A DNA stretch of 25,897 nucleotides, taken from Clostridia bacterium BRH_c25. Lineage in GTDB: Bacteria > Bacillota_A > Clostridia > Lutisporales > Lutisporaceae. Below are positions 1-7,033 of the stretch, in pieces. The DNA is taken from the NCBI GenBank assembly GCA_001515955.1, contig LOES01000145.1, positions 1 through 25,897 on the forward strand, read 5' to 3'. Every line of letters begins with the position of its first letter. The first letter of the stretch is position 1. Under the pieces are notes generated by a model. The model did no database searches, was not told where the DNA came from, and was given only the letters and a program-made list of their open reading frames with translations. A program made the translations under genes and the position numbers.

Positions 1-170
1 TATGAGTATAAAAACGTCTTGAAACGGGCGCTATACTATCGTCAATGGATTCATCGGAATCCTTGATAGTGAAAGTCTTGGGGAAACTAATCAGCGTATA
101 CAGGTTTCGGTCTGTATAAAAAATTAGTCAGTACTCAAGAACCGCCTGCCTTTAGGCATGGTGAGTTTCG
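1..170 (+). ncRNA. IS200/IS605-type right end with omega-RNA-like 3' scaffold (partial element)
   Basis: This stretch folds like the 3' tail of a TnpB-associated guide RNA. One hairpin at 36-69 has GGATTC (47-52) pairing GAATCC (57-62), extended by CAA/TTG and CTAT/ATAG. ACTAAT (86-91) pairs ATTAGT (123-128) and encloses TATACAG (97-103) paired with CTGTATA (112-118). A terminal hairpin follows at 133-166, with the arms CCTGCC and GGCATGG around TTTA. A GAAC-rich hairpin closing with GGTGAG is characteristic of IS605-family right ends. The tnpB coding part would lie upstream of the window, and only an untraceable frame ending at 66 remains. DNA after about 167 would act as the guide if the RNA is made. 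The exact element end cannot be fixed from one copy. Confidence 0.5.
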
Positions 171-262
171 GCGGCGATGAAGTAAGTGTTGAAGTGAAAA
201 AGCATGGAGAATTGGTAATCAAATTAATACCGGAAGCTGAAGAAAAGGAGGTCATTTCTTGA
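158..262 (+). pseudogene. C-terminal remnant of a mobile-element accessory protein at the IS605 junction
   Basis: A 34-codon frame reads MVSFGGDEVSVEVKKHG and onwards, ending with ...KEVIS. It opens inside the terminal hairpin of the IS605-type end, so its first codons come from the insertion sequence. The acidic-lysine-rich body appears to be the tail of an interrupted gene. Its TGA stop overlaps the TTG start of the next frame (TTGA), and an AAAGGAGG ribosome binding site lies inside its last codons. This is how tightly packed plasmid or ICE accessory genes are arranged. I do not recognise the family. It could be a short expressed peptide, but a truncated gene is more likely. Confidence 0.35.
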
Positions 263-611
263 AAGTGAGAATATCAACCATATCAAGTGCGACCTCTAAT
301 AAAAAGGAAGTACCGTTGTTGGTATCATGGGAGGCTGTACTGTTGCCGAGGATATGTACGAGTCCGGCGTTAAAATCACTTCTATGGGCGGCGAGGAACA
401 TCCAGTCGAAAAAGCTGCCCCTCCATCGGCTGAACTTCCCGAGCCTGAAGGCGAGGTCATCCACATCGTACTGGTCGAAACGCCTGAAAAAAACAGTACG
501 CCGCCTGACTACAAACCAAATACTACTTCATCTGCTCCATCTGCTCCATCTGCTCAGTCAGGCGGTTGGCATGTTTATATAACCAGGTCGGGATGTGTTT
601 TCGTTTGGTGA
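259..611 (+). pseudogene. Frameshifted small ORF of mobile-element origin
   Basis: A TTG start at 259 sits 6 nt after AAAGGAGGTC and opens with MKVRISTISSATSNKK. The continuation that looks protein-like is in another frame: TVVGIMGGCTVAEDMYESG, followed by a proline and glutamate-rich stretch to about 525. The switch falls at the A5 run at 301-305, where one extra A would fuse the two frames. I therefore read it as one gene broken by a single-base loss, or as a sequencing error. The tail past 525 is antisense to the relaxase fragment and probably not native. Function is unknown, and the association with a relaxase points to an ICE or mobilisable plasmid. Confidence 0.35.
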
Positions 612-1167
612 CTGCAGCCGATTCTCCGCGCTCCAGATCAGAAAATTTCTTCGACATGTGTTCATGAAACTTGTCCTGCCACTCGATGAGCTTGTTGCGG
701 TCACCCATAACTTCTTTGGCAGACAGGCGCTTATCTTTTGTCAGCGGCACAAAGCACAGATGCATGTGCGGATTCCGTTCGTCCATGTGAACAACCGCCG
801 AAAAGATATTCTCTGCACCGACTTCATCCTGTAAAAACTCCAGCGCATGTTTAAAATATTTTTCCGTTTCCTCTGCTGAATGGCGCTCAAAAAACTCCGG
901 ACTTGCGGTAACAATGGTGTCGATGAACTTGACGCTGTCCTTTCGTATCTTGCACTTTGAATTTTCTTTCTGTGCTTTTTCGATACGAGTCTGGATCTCA
1001 TCGTAATACTTCACTCTCGATTTTACAAGATGGTAATTCATTTCCGAGCGCTCCGTGCCGATGTCGGGATTGCTGGCATACTGATGCTTTTTTCTTTCGT
1101 GGTGCTTCTCCAGTGCGGATGCCGGTCCGCCTCTTTTCAGCCTTCGCTTCGCCGCGGTTTTTACCGC
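523..1167 (-). pseudogene. Truncated Mob/Pre-type plasmid relaxase
   Basis: This encodes the core of a Mob_Pre-family relaxase, which nicks and covalently binds DNA at oriT during mobilisation. The metal-binding motif HMDERNPHMHLCFVPLT is clear, and the upstream ASPEFF block is typical of the clostridial subgroup. Conserved sequence (KRGGPASALEKHHERKKHQY, then SNPDI) continues in frame upstream of the only ATG (1041) to a stop at 1168-1170, with no ATG, GTG or TTG available. The normal N terminus with its catalytic region is therefore missing. The C terminus stops early after a repeated TEQMEQMEQMK tail made of three 9-nt units. Family members are usually well over 300 residues. An intact Shine-Dalgarno (GAAGGAGG, minus strand near 1270) remains upstream without a gene. 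Confidence 0.7.
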
Positions 1168-1286
1168 CTATACATTAATACAAACTGTTGTTGCGGCAAA
1201 AACCAAAAGCCGTGCAGCATGGTATTCCTCTATGAATGCACGGGCTAATCTTATTTATCCCTTCATGATCACCTCCTTCAGGGCAT

Positions 1287-1311
1287 GAAAAAACCGCCCC
1301 GAAGGGCGGTT
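1287..1311 (-). terminator. Rho-independent terminator on the minus strand
   Basis: On the minus strand an 8-bp stem AACCGCCC/GGGCGGTT (1304-1311 with 1292-1299) closes a TTCG tetraloop and runs into six T (1288-1293). It lies 36 nt after the phosphoesterase stop codon and should end that transcript before the relaxase remnant. Confidence 0.85.
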
Positions 1312-1346
1312 CAATCCATGAATCATATTATTTTATATCTGAATGT

Positions 1347-1892
1347 TTATGCGATACTATCCTTAAATTCCTGATTGTTCTTAACCAATTCGGCAAACGT
1401 GACAAGCCGGAAATGATTGATATCGACACCCGCATTTAATGCATTCGGCATGGACTTGAGCAACTGAAAATATGCAGCATCAGTCTTGTTGTGTATGTGC
1501 GCATAAATGAGATAACTGCCTTTTGCAGCAGCGTTCCATGTCATCATAGGATAGTGACAGAGCGTGATCTTATGCGACCCGTCACTGATTTCAAGCATAT
1601 TGGATACACTTTGAAAATGCTTCTCCAAATCCGTTTTTTTCATCCAGTCCTTGTCGTGGTTACCTTTAATCAAATGCTTTTTGCCACGCATTCTATGTAA
1701 ATATTCATCTGCCGACACCGTATTGCGGAAAAACAGGTCACCGATAATATATACAGTATCGTTCACGTCTACACAATTATTCCACTGCTCCAGAAGATAT
1801 TCGTCCATTTCTGCAACTGTTACAAATGGTCTGTTGCAGTGTTTGATAATATTAGCGTGACCGAAATGCTGGTCAGCAGTAAAATATATCAT
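1347..1892 (-). CDS. Calcineurin-like metallophosphoesterase
   Basis: A 181-residue protein with the metal-binding blocks of the calcineurin-like phosphoesterase fold: TADQHFGH (5-12), IIGDLFF (49-55), KGNHD (76-80), CHYP (His113) and YAHIHN (130-135). The last block normally reads GHxH; here Gly is replaced by Ala but both histidines remain, so two-metal catalysis should be possible. Small stand-alone members hydrolyse phosphomonoesters or phosphodiesters, and the substrate cannot be read from sequence. A purine-rich AGCGAGGTGG site precedes the ATG at 1892. The gene runs the same way as the ATPase gene 38 nt upstream and shares its terminator, so the two may be cotranscribed. No signal peptide is seen, so it is cytoplasmic. 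Confidence 0.85.
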   Translation of the reverse strand: MIYFTADQHFGHANIIKHCNRPFVTVAEMDEYLLEQWNNCVDVNDTVYIIGDLFFRNTVSADEYLHRMRGKKHLIKGNHDKDWMKKTDLEKHFQSVSNMLEISDGSHKITLCHYPMMTWNAAAKGSYLIYAHIHNKTDAAYFQLLKSMPNALNAGVDINHFRLVTFAELVKNNQEFKDSIA

Positions 1893-1930
1893 ATTGAATC
1901 CACCTCGCTTTCCTCCTATGCTAATAGAGC

Positions 1931-3265
1931 TTAGTCATGCTTCAGCGCCAGACCTATTAATTTATCTGCATAGTCCGCCATAAAAAGCGGGATATTCAGC
2001 AGATCACCATCCAGCTTAAGATTATCAAGGGAGAAGCGAATACGAAGCTTGACCTTATCTGCGAATTTCTCCTTAAACTTTCTCAGGCTGGCACTCTCCA
2101 CATTATCTTCAGACTTGACCTCGACAGGGAAGATATCGTTCTCCCTTTGAATGAGGAAGTCAACCTCATAGGATGGATTCAGGACAGACCAATATCTTGG
2201 TGTCGCCTCAAATTGATTTTGCAAAGCCTGAAGGACATAGTTTTCACTGAGTGCCCCTCTAAACTCGGTAAACAGCCTGTTTCCTTCTGAAAAAGCAGAG
2301 GGAGCAAGCAGGGCAAGTCGGCGCAGCAGACCTACATCTACAAGGTAAAGCTTGAATGCCGTCAGGTCATCATAGGCAGATATGGGCAGGCCTGGCGCAT
2401 TGCTGCGATATATTTTTCGCACCAGTTGTGCGTCCACAAGCCATTGCAGTGCATCCTCGTACTCTCTGGCCCGAGCTCCTTCTTTGGCCACTTTATAGAT
2501 GAACTTTTTATTTTCTTTGGAAAGCTGTGAGGGAATAGACTTCCAAAGCAATGATATTTTCGGAAACTCTTTTGGGTCCGGATGCTTGCCGAAATCTCTC
2601 TCATAGGCGTTGATGATATTAAGTAAGGCAGCCTGCATCATCTCGGTATTTCTTTCCTGAGTCCACATTTTTACCGATTCCGGCATGCCGCCTGTTACAA
2701 AATACATTTTCATCTTCTCGTATAAGGGATTAAAAAAAGCATCGGGTATCGGCGAAAGTATCTCAACGCTTTTCATATACTCCACTAAATTCTTATCGCC
2801 GTTGGCAAGCAGAAATTCGGAAAAAGTCATGGGGCTTATGTCCATGAAATCTACCTTGCCAACAGGAAAAGAGGACGGCTTTGCCAAGGCAATGCCAAGC
2901 AGCGAACCGGCGCAGACAACATGATATTCACTTGCGTTTTCGCAAAAATATTTTAAGGAATTAATAACATTTGGACAGTCCTGCACTTCGTCGAAGATTA
3001 CCAGCGTTTTTTCGGGCGCGATTGTCTGACTGCTTGCGAAAACAAGATTTTGCAATATGCGGTTGATATCCTTTGTTGTTTCAAAAAACTGCCGGTATTC
3101 CTCGTTTTCATCAAAGTTAAAATAGGCGACATTCTCATAATATCTTCTGCCGAATTCCTTGAGTATCCATGTCTTTCCTACCTGACGCACGCCCTTCAGG
3201 ATCAGTGGTTTGCGATATTTAGATTCTTTCCATTTAAGTAGGTCGTTTAGAATAAACCGTTCCAT
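1931..3265 (-). CDS. AAA-family ATPase with DUF4143 domain
   Basis: A 444-residue protein of the AAA_14/DUF4143 group. Walker A is GVRQVGKTW (25-33), Walker B is TLVIFDEVQD (87-96), and a sensor-like VVCAGSLLGIAL follows near 115-126. The C-terminal DUF4143 region holds YEVDFL...FPVEVKS (around 368-386), whose D...ExK spacing resembles the PD-(D/E)xK nuclease core and is common in the family. The cellular role of these widespread proteins is unresolved. The ATG at 3265 follows GGAGGTGCC with a spacing of about 5 nt. Upstream is a cluster of 20-bp repeats that could be operators. It sits between mobile-element debris, so recent acquisition is plausible. Confidence 0.85.
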   Translation of the reverse strand: MERFILNDLLKWKESKYRKPLILKGVRQVGKTWILKEFGRRYYENVAYFNFDENEEYRQFFETTKDINRILQNLVFASSQTIAPEKTLVIFDEVQDCPNVINSLKYFCENASEYHVVCAGSLLGIALAKPSSFPVGKVDFMDISPMTFSEFLLANGDKNLVEYMKSVEILSPIPDAFFNPLYEKMKMYFVTGGMPESVKMWTQERNTEMMQAALLNIINAYERDFGKHPDPKEFPKISLLWKSIPSQLSKENKKFIYKVAKEGARAREYEDALQWLVDAQLVRKIYRSNAPGLPISAYDDLTAFKLYLVDVGLLRRLALLAPSAFSEGNRLFTEFRGALSENYVLQALQNQFEATPRYWSVLNPSYEVDFLIQRENDIFPVEVKSEDNVESASLRKFKEKFADKVKLRIRFSLDNLKLDGDLLNIPLFMADYADKLIGLALKHD

Positions 3266-3278
3266 GCGGGCACCTCCT

Positions 3279-3413
3279 AAATCACATAATTATATATGTT
3301 TTGGTGTTAATTATCACATTATTATTTATTATATCCGCTTTGAGCATTCTTAGTCAAGGGCAAATCACGTTATTATAAATAATTATGTGTATAAAATCAC
3401 ATTTTTATATATA
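3279..3413. repeat. Array of ~20-bp operator-like repeats upstream of the DUF4143 ATPase
   Basis: Four direct copies are visible: AAATCACATAATTATATATG (3279-3298), TTATCACATTATTATTTATT (3311-3330), AAATCACGTTATTATAAATA (3362-3381) and AAATCACATTTTTATATATA (3394-3413). A partial inverted copy, TTATGTGTATA, lies at about 3383-3393. The constant part is ATCACRT followed by an A/T tract. Three copies are close to the start of the minus-strand ATPase gene, where a repressor or auto-repressor would bind. An iteron-like function is an alternative. Confidence 0.6.
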
Positions 3414-3497
3414 TTTAGAGCTTTTAGGGTTATATCTGTAAAACTTATTACAAGCAATTACTTTTGCGATTATAACCCCAAAAATTTTTGCATAACT

Positions 3498-3540
3498 TTA
3501 AAGCACGGCTAACGCACGGCGTGCGTTGACCGTGCTTTAA
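3498..3540. repeat. Strong imperfect inverted repeat (hairpin)
   Basis: TTAAAGCACGG (3498-3508) pairs CCGTGCTTTAA (3530-3540), and AACGCAC (3511-3517) pairs GTGCGTT (3521-3527) around a 3-nt loop. Between them there is one wobble and one mismatch. No T-run follows on either strand, so it is not a normal terminator. Just downstream TGCTCACAC occurs twice (about 3549-3568), and GGTGAGC near 3592 complements it. The surrounding 3414-3750 has no gene that I can support. The hairpin may be a protein-binding palindrome or a mobile-element end. Confidence 0.55.
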
Positions 3541-3752
3541 CCGTAATATGCTCACACCCTGCTCACACTTATACGTAAAACCTGCTCCGGTGAGCATTTT
3601 CTCCGTTCCGAAAAGCCACGAAAACACCCAAAAATCCTCCGTGAATCCTCATTACATGTAAAAGCTGTTTTTATCCCTCGTGCGGGAAGGTTTATGTAGA
3701 TAATTGGATAGAGAATTTTGTAAGATGAGAAAAAAATAGAAGTGAAGGAGTA

Positions 3753-3897
3753 GTAAGAACCTTTGATATATATGATGATGGGGATATAGCAGAACCTCCA
3801 CGTTTCCGGTGTGAAAACTGCGGAGGTTCAATGGTGCCTGAAGATTATACAGGCAGGTGTTGACGGAATTCACTATACTATAGATGATTATAGGTAG
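3753..3897 (+). pseudogene. Frameshifted zinc-ribbon small protein remnant
   Basis: The frame beginning at 3753 reads VRTFDIYDDGDIAEPPRF and then a zinc-knuckle start, CENCGGSMVPEDYTG, before stopping at 3861-3863. A shifted frame continues with DGIHYTIDDYR to a stop at 3895-3897, which looks like the natural C terminus of the same small protein. There is no ATG, only GTA where a start would be expected after a GAAGGAG site, so it is probably dead. Small CxxC proteins of this kind occur in ICEs and plasmids. I do not know this one's function. Confidence 0.4.
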
Positions 3898-3916
3898 TAT
3901 CTAATGTCGCAGCCTA

Positions 3917-3939
3917 AATGCGGCCGCAGCCGCTTTTTT
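3917..3939 (+). terminator. Rho-independent terminator
   Basis: GCGGC (3920-3924), loop CGCA and GCCGC (3929-3933) are followed by six T. It lies about 20 nt after the zinc-ribbon remnant and reads with it, so it probably ended that former gene. Confidence 0.65.
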
Positions 3940-3997
3940 CATTTCTTATTCAAATATTTGATATGATATATTTTCTCCTTTGTTAGCATCTCTTTTT

Positions 3998-4035
3998 AAT
4001 CTTTTTAGTTTGATCACTAAAAAGGTTATTTTTTT
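3998..4035 (+). terminator. A/T-rich terminator-like hairpin in the leader region of the PTS locus
   Basis: AATCTTTTTAGT (3998-4009) pairs ACTAAAAAGGTT (4016-4027) over a 6-nt loop, and seven T follow. The remaining gene-free DNA to 4424 is AT-rich. It carries two smaller inverted repeats, TATAGATT/AATCTATA (4177-4199) and TTGGAT/ATCCAA (4203-4219), which might bind the regulator encoded next. I could not fix a promoter with confidence. Confidence 0.5.
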
Positions 4036-4424
4036 GGGGTGTCCGCAATGGAGTTTTTCCATATTTTCCAGAAAATTTAATGCAACATTACTGAGTCTTA
4101 ATACATAAATTTCTAAAAATTATGAAAAATCTTGGACTTTACTTGCCAAAATACATGAACTATATTCTTATTAAGGTATAGATTTCCTTATAATCTATAG
4201 ATTTGGATTATTTATCCAATATGATACATGTATAGTTAAATGGTCTTATTGATCTCCAATTTCCTTGATAGAATAATAATTCCTTTCAAACTCCAGCACC
4301 TATGTTATCCCTTATATTTTTATGATATTAATTATAGATTGCATAATGTGATGGAACTTTTCATTCGCAGCTTTTGGTATATCAAAATCTAGCATAGCAA
4401 GTTAAGTTAAAAAAATCTAAAAGT

Positions 4425-6482
4425 ATGGAGGTGATTAAAATTAACAGCAGGCTTAGTAATATCATACACAATATTGTCAATAACAAACTTAAAAGTCTGG
4501 TTGATTATTCCGAAATGTTTGATGTTTCTCAACGGACTATCAGAAATGATATTAAGGAAATGAATGAAATCCTTAAACAAAATAATCATCAACCAATTGT
4601 TGTCAATGAGAGTGGTAAGTTATGTTTCATGAGTCCCGATGAAGTTGACAATAAACTTATTGACAGATTCTTTAACAATAAAGATTTTTATTCATATAAA
4701 CTTTCACCCAACGAAAGAAAAACCATACTTGCACAGGTATTACTTAATACTGATGGTTACATAACAATAGCAACTCTATCTGAGCATATGTTTACGAGTA
4801 GAAATACGTTATTAAATGATTTAGATGAGCTTAAAGATTGGTTTTCAGAAAATAATCTGGAATTATCATCTCTTAGAAGTAAAGGGTTCACGGTTTTGGG
4901 TACTGAAAAAAATATAAGAGATGGAATGCTTAAATTATTATTGTTGAATGGTGAGATTTTATTCAATAGTGGGGAAGACAAGAATCTGGTTTTTCATCAA
5001 CTATTGATCCGCGAATTAGATAAGGAAAATATCTTTAAAGAAATCGAATATATACTTGATAATATGGAAGAAAAAAACGACCTCTGCCTTACGGACTATT
5101 CTTACCGTGACTTGGCATATTACATATTGATTATGGTATATAGGCTCATGAATAACAAGGTACTTGGCAAGGATTCTAAAACGGATATAAACAAAATTAA
5201 GAATAGTTCTAAATATATAATTGCATCACAACTTATGGAAATACTTAGCAAAAGATATAACTTTCCGATTTTGCATCAGGAAATCGCAGAGCTTATTGTG
5301 AATTTAAGCAGCAAGAGCTATATAAAGAATAATAGTAAATGTATTGATATGTTTGATATCCAAATATTGATCAGTGAATTTATTTATAAAATATCCGCCG
5401 AATTGGAAATCAACTATTATCTTGATTTTTATTTGTACGATCTTCTGGTTGAACATATGAAAATTGCGGTTAACAGACTGAAACAGGGACATTCAATTGA
5501 AAATCCTCTATACTCCCAATTAATAGCAAAGTATCCTTATGTTTTTGAAGAGGTAAAAAAATATATAAAATCACTTGAAGAGTATATAAAGCACCAGTTT
5601 ACAAATGATGAAATTTCTTTCATTGTTATGTATATTGTGTCGGTGATGGAAAAAAACAAATCAAAAGCAAAAGCTCTTATTGTATGTAATTCCGGACAAG
5701 GAACGGCACAATTGATTTCTGCAAGGTTACAATCCTTATGCAAGCAATTAGAAATTGTTAATGTTATTTCCTCTCACAATTTAAAAAGCATTAATGAGGA
5801 TAATGTTGATATTATTATTTCTACTGTTCCACTTAAGGATGTAAACTTGCCACTGGTTGAGGTTAGTCCGATACTTACAGATGACGATTTCTATAAAACT
5901 CAAAGTATGATAATAAAGATTCAGGATGAAAAGCAAAAGTACAGATGTACCATCCAGAAGTTAGCTACAGAAAAGAAACAGGAGCGTCAATCAGTTGAGA
6001 CGGATATTACGTTCAAATCAGAACGAAAGTTCATTGATATAATATCTGCTGATAGAATCAAACTTGATATTGATGCCTGTGATTGGCAGGATGCAATCAG
6101 GCAAGCGGGAAATGAGCTTCTTAAAGATAATAAAATCAAACAATCATACATCGAAGCTATGATAGATAACATCAAGACCAATGGGCCCTATGTAGTTATC
6201 TATCCTGGAATAGCTATTCCTCATGCTGCCTCGAGTGATGGTTCCATTGAACTGGCCGCCAGTTTAATCAGGCTTAAAAACCCAGTCCGGTTCAATCATG
6301 TATTGAACGATCCGGTTAAATATATCATCGCCCTTAGCATTACAGAATCTGAAAGCATTGACAGGCTGCTTTACAACTTAACAAAAATGCTTGGAACCGA
6401 ATCGTTCATTACAATGATGAATGATATCGACACACCAGATAAGCTTTATCATATTCTTGAAAATTCCGAGAAGAAAATTTAA
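4425..6482 (+). CDS. PTS-regulated transcriptional activator (LicR/MtlR/ManR type)
   Basis: A 685-residue multidomain activator. The order is an N-terminal HTH (about 5-60, with SQRTIRNDI), a second Mga-like HTH (about 95-160), PRD1 (about 190-295), PRD2 (about 305-410), a IIB-like domain with Cys421 in VCNSGQGTAQ, and a IIA-like domain with His600 in IAIPHAAS. In this family HPr and the IIA/IIB domains phosphorylate the regulator, so the operon is switched on when substrate is transported. PRD2 keeps its first histidine (EHMKIAVNR, His344). Two other expected PRD histidines appear to be tyrosines (AYYILIMVYR in PRD1, IVMYIVSVME in PRD2), so control may rest on fewer sites. The strong GGAGGTGAT lies inside the first codons, so translation could start at ATT 4440 rather than ATG 4425. 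Confidence 0.9.
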   Translation: MEVIKINSRLSNIIHNIVNNKLKSLVDYSEMFDVSQRTIRNDIKEMNEILKQNNHQPIVVNESGKLCFMSPDEVDNKLIDRFFNNKDFYSYKLSPNERKTILAQVLLNTDGYITIATLSEHMFTSRNTLLNDLDELKDWFSENNLELSSLRSKGFTVLGTEKNIRDGMLKLLLLNGEILFNSGEDKNLVFHQLLIRELDKENIFKEIEYILDNMEEKNDLCLTDYSYRDLAYYILIMVYRLMNNKVLGKDSKTDINKIKNSSKYIIASQLMEILSKRYNFPILHQEIAELIVNLSSKSYIKNNSKCIDMFDIQILISEFIYKISAELEINYYLDFYLYDLLVEHMKIAVNRLKQGHSIENPLYSQLIAKYPYVFEEVKKYIKSLEEYIKHQFTNDEISFIVMYIVSVMEKNKSKAKALIVCNSGQGTAQLISARLQSLCKQLEIVNVISSHNLKSINEDNVDIIISTVPLKDVNLPLVEVSPILTDDDFYKTQSMIIKIQDEKQKYRCTIQKLATEKKQERQSVETDITFKSERKFIDIISADRIKLDIDACDWQDAIRQAGNELLKDNKIKQSYIEAMIDNIKTNGPYVVIYPGIAIPHAASSDGSIELAASLIRLKNPVRFNHVLNDPVKYIIALSITESESIDRLLYNLTKMLGTESFITMMNDIDTPDKLYHILENSEKKI

Positions 6483-6526
6483 TTGAATTTGCACTTTGCC
6501 CAATATAAATACTAACCTGCGTTCAA

Positions 6527-6555
6527 TATAGCTATAAAATTTTTTTATAGCTATA
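6527..6555. promoter_or_regulatory. 13-bp inverted repeat before the IIB gene
   Basis: TATAGCTATAAAA (6527-6539) and TTTTATAGCTATA (6543-6555) form a perfect palindrome with a 3-nt centre. It lies about 45 nt after the activator stop and just before the AAAAAGGAGGG ribosome binding site of the IIB gene. It may be the activator's operator or an intercistronic hairpin. T's in the loop rather than after the stem argue against a plain terminator. Confidence 0.5.
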
Positions 6556-6577
6556 AATTAAAAAAGGAGGGACAAAA

Positions 6578-6883
6578 ATGGCAGAAAGAGTAAAAAATAT
6601 CTTGATTTCATGTGGAACCGGTGTCGTTACTTCTACACTAGCTTCAACGAGATTAAGTAAATTACTTGACGAGAAAGGCTTTAAAGGGAAGTACAAGCTA
6701 ACTCAGTATAAAATCGCCGAACTTGCTTCAAAAGACAGCGATTTTGATATCATTGTTCACACTACAACCGTACCAAGTTTCTTGAAAACACCTTGTGTCA
6801 ACGCTCTTCCACTGGTAACCGGAGTTGGTATGGATAAAGTTGTAAACCAGGTTATTGAGATTCTCTGGCCAGAGGCCAAATAA
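6578..6883 (+). CDS. PTS galactitol-type IIB component
   Basis: A 101-residue IIB of the galactitol family. The phosphocysteine loop is ISCGTGVVTST with Cys12, the usual position and length for GatB-like proteins. It takes phosphate from the IIA protein encoded downstream and passes it to sugar bound by IIC at the membrane. The start follows AAAAAGGAGGG by 7 nt. The next gene in the transcript is IIC, after a 150-nt gap that contains an orphan ribosome binding site. The true substrate is unknown. Galactitol-type systems also carry other polyols and sugars, so I avoid the symbol gatB. Confidence 0.9.
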   Translation: MAERVKNILISCGTGVVTSTLASTRLSKLLDEKGFKGKYKLTQYKIAELASKDSDFDIIVHTTTVPSFLKTPCVNALPLVTGVGMDKVVNQVIEILWPEAK

Positions 6884-7033
6884 TATTTTCAATTGACAGG
6901 GATGTTTGGATTACTATTTTAATTATTATTCTCTTCGCAGTAGTATGAATTATTCTTGAAAGGAGGTGGAGAGGAGTCTCTTATACATAGATGAGCCTTA
7001 CTAATATGAAAAAGGAAGGAAAGTGATTGTATA

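Noticed and set aside
523..560. Short tandem 9-nt repeats as a CRISPR or minisatellite
   Set aside because: Only three CATCTGCTC units occur, in frame in the relaxase tail; too short for an array and without spacers.
3279..3413. CRISPR array
   Set aside because: Repeats are degenerate, spacing is irregular (12 to 50 nt) and there are no cas genes.
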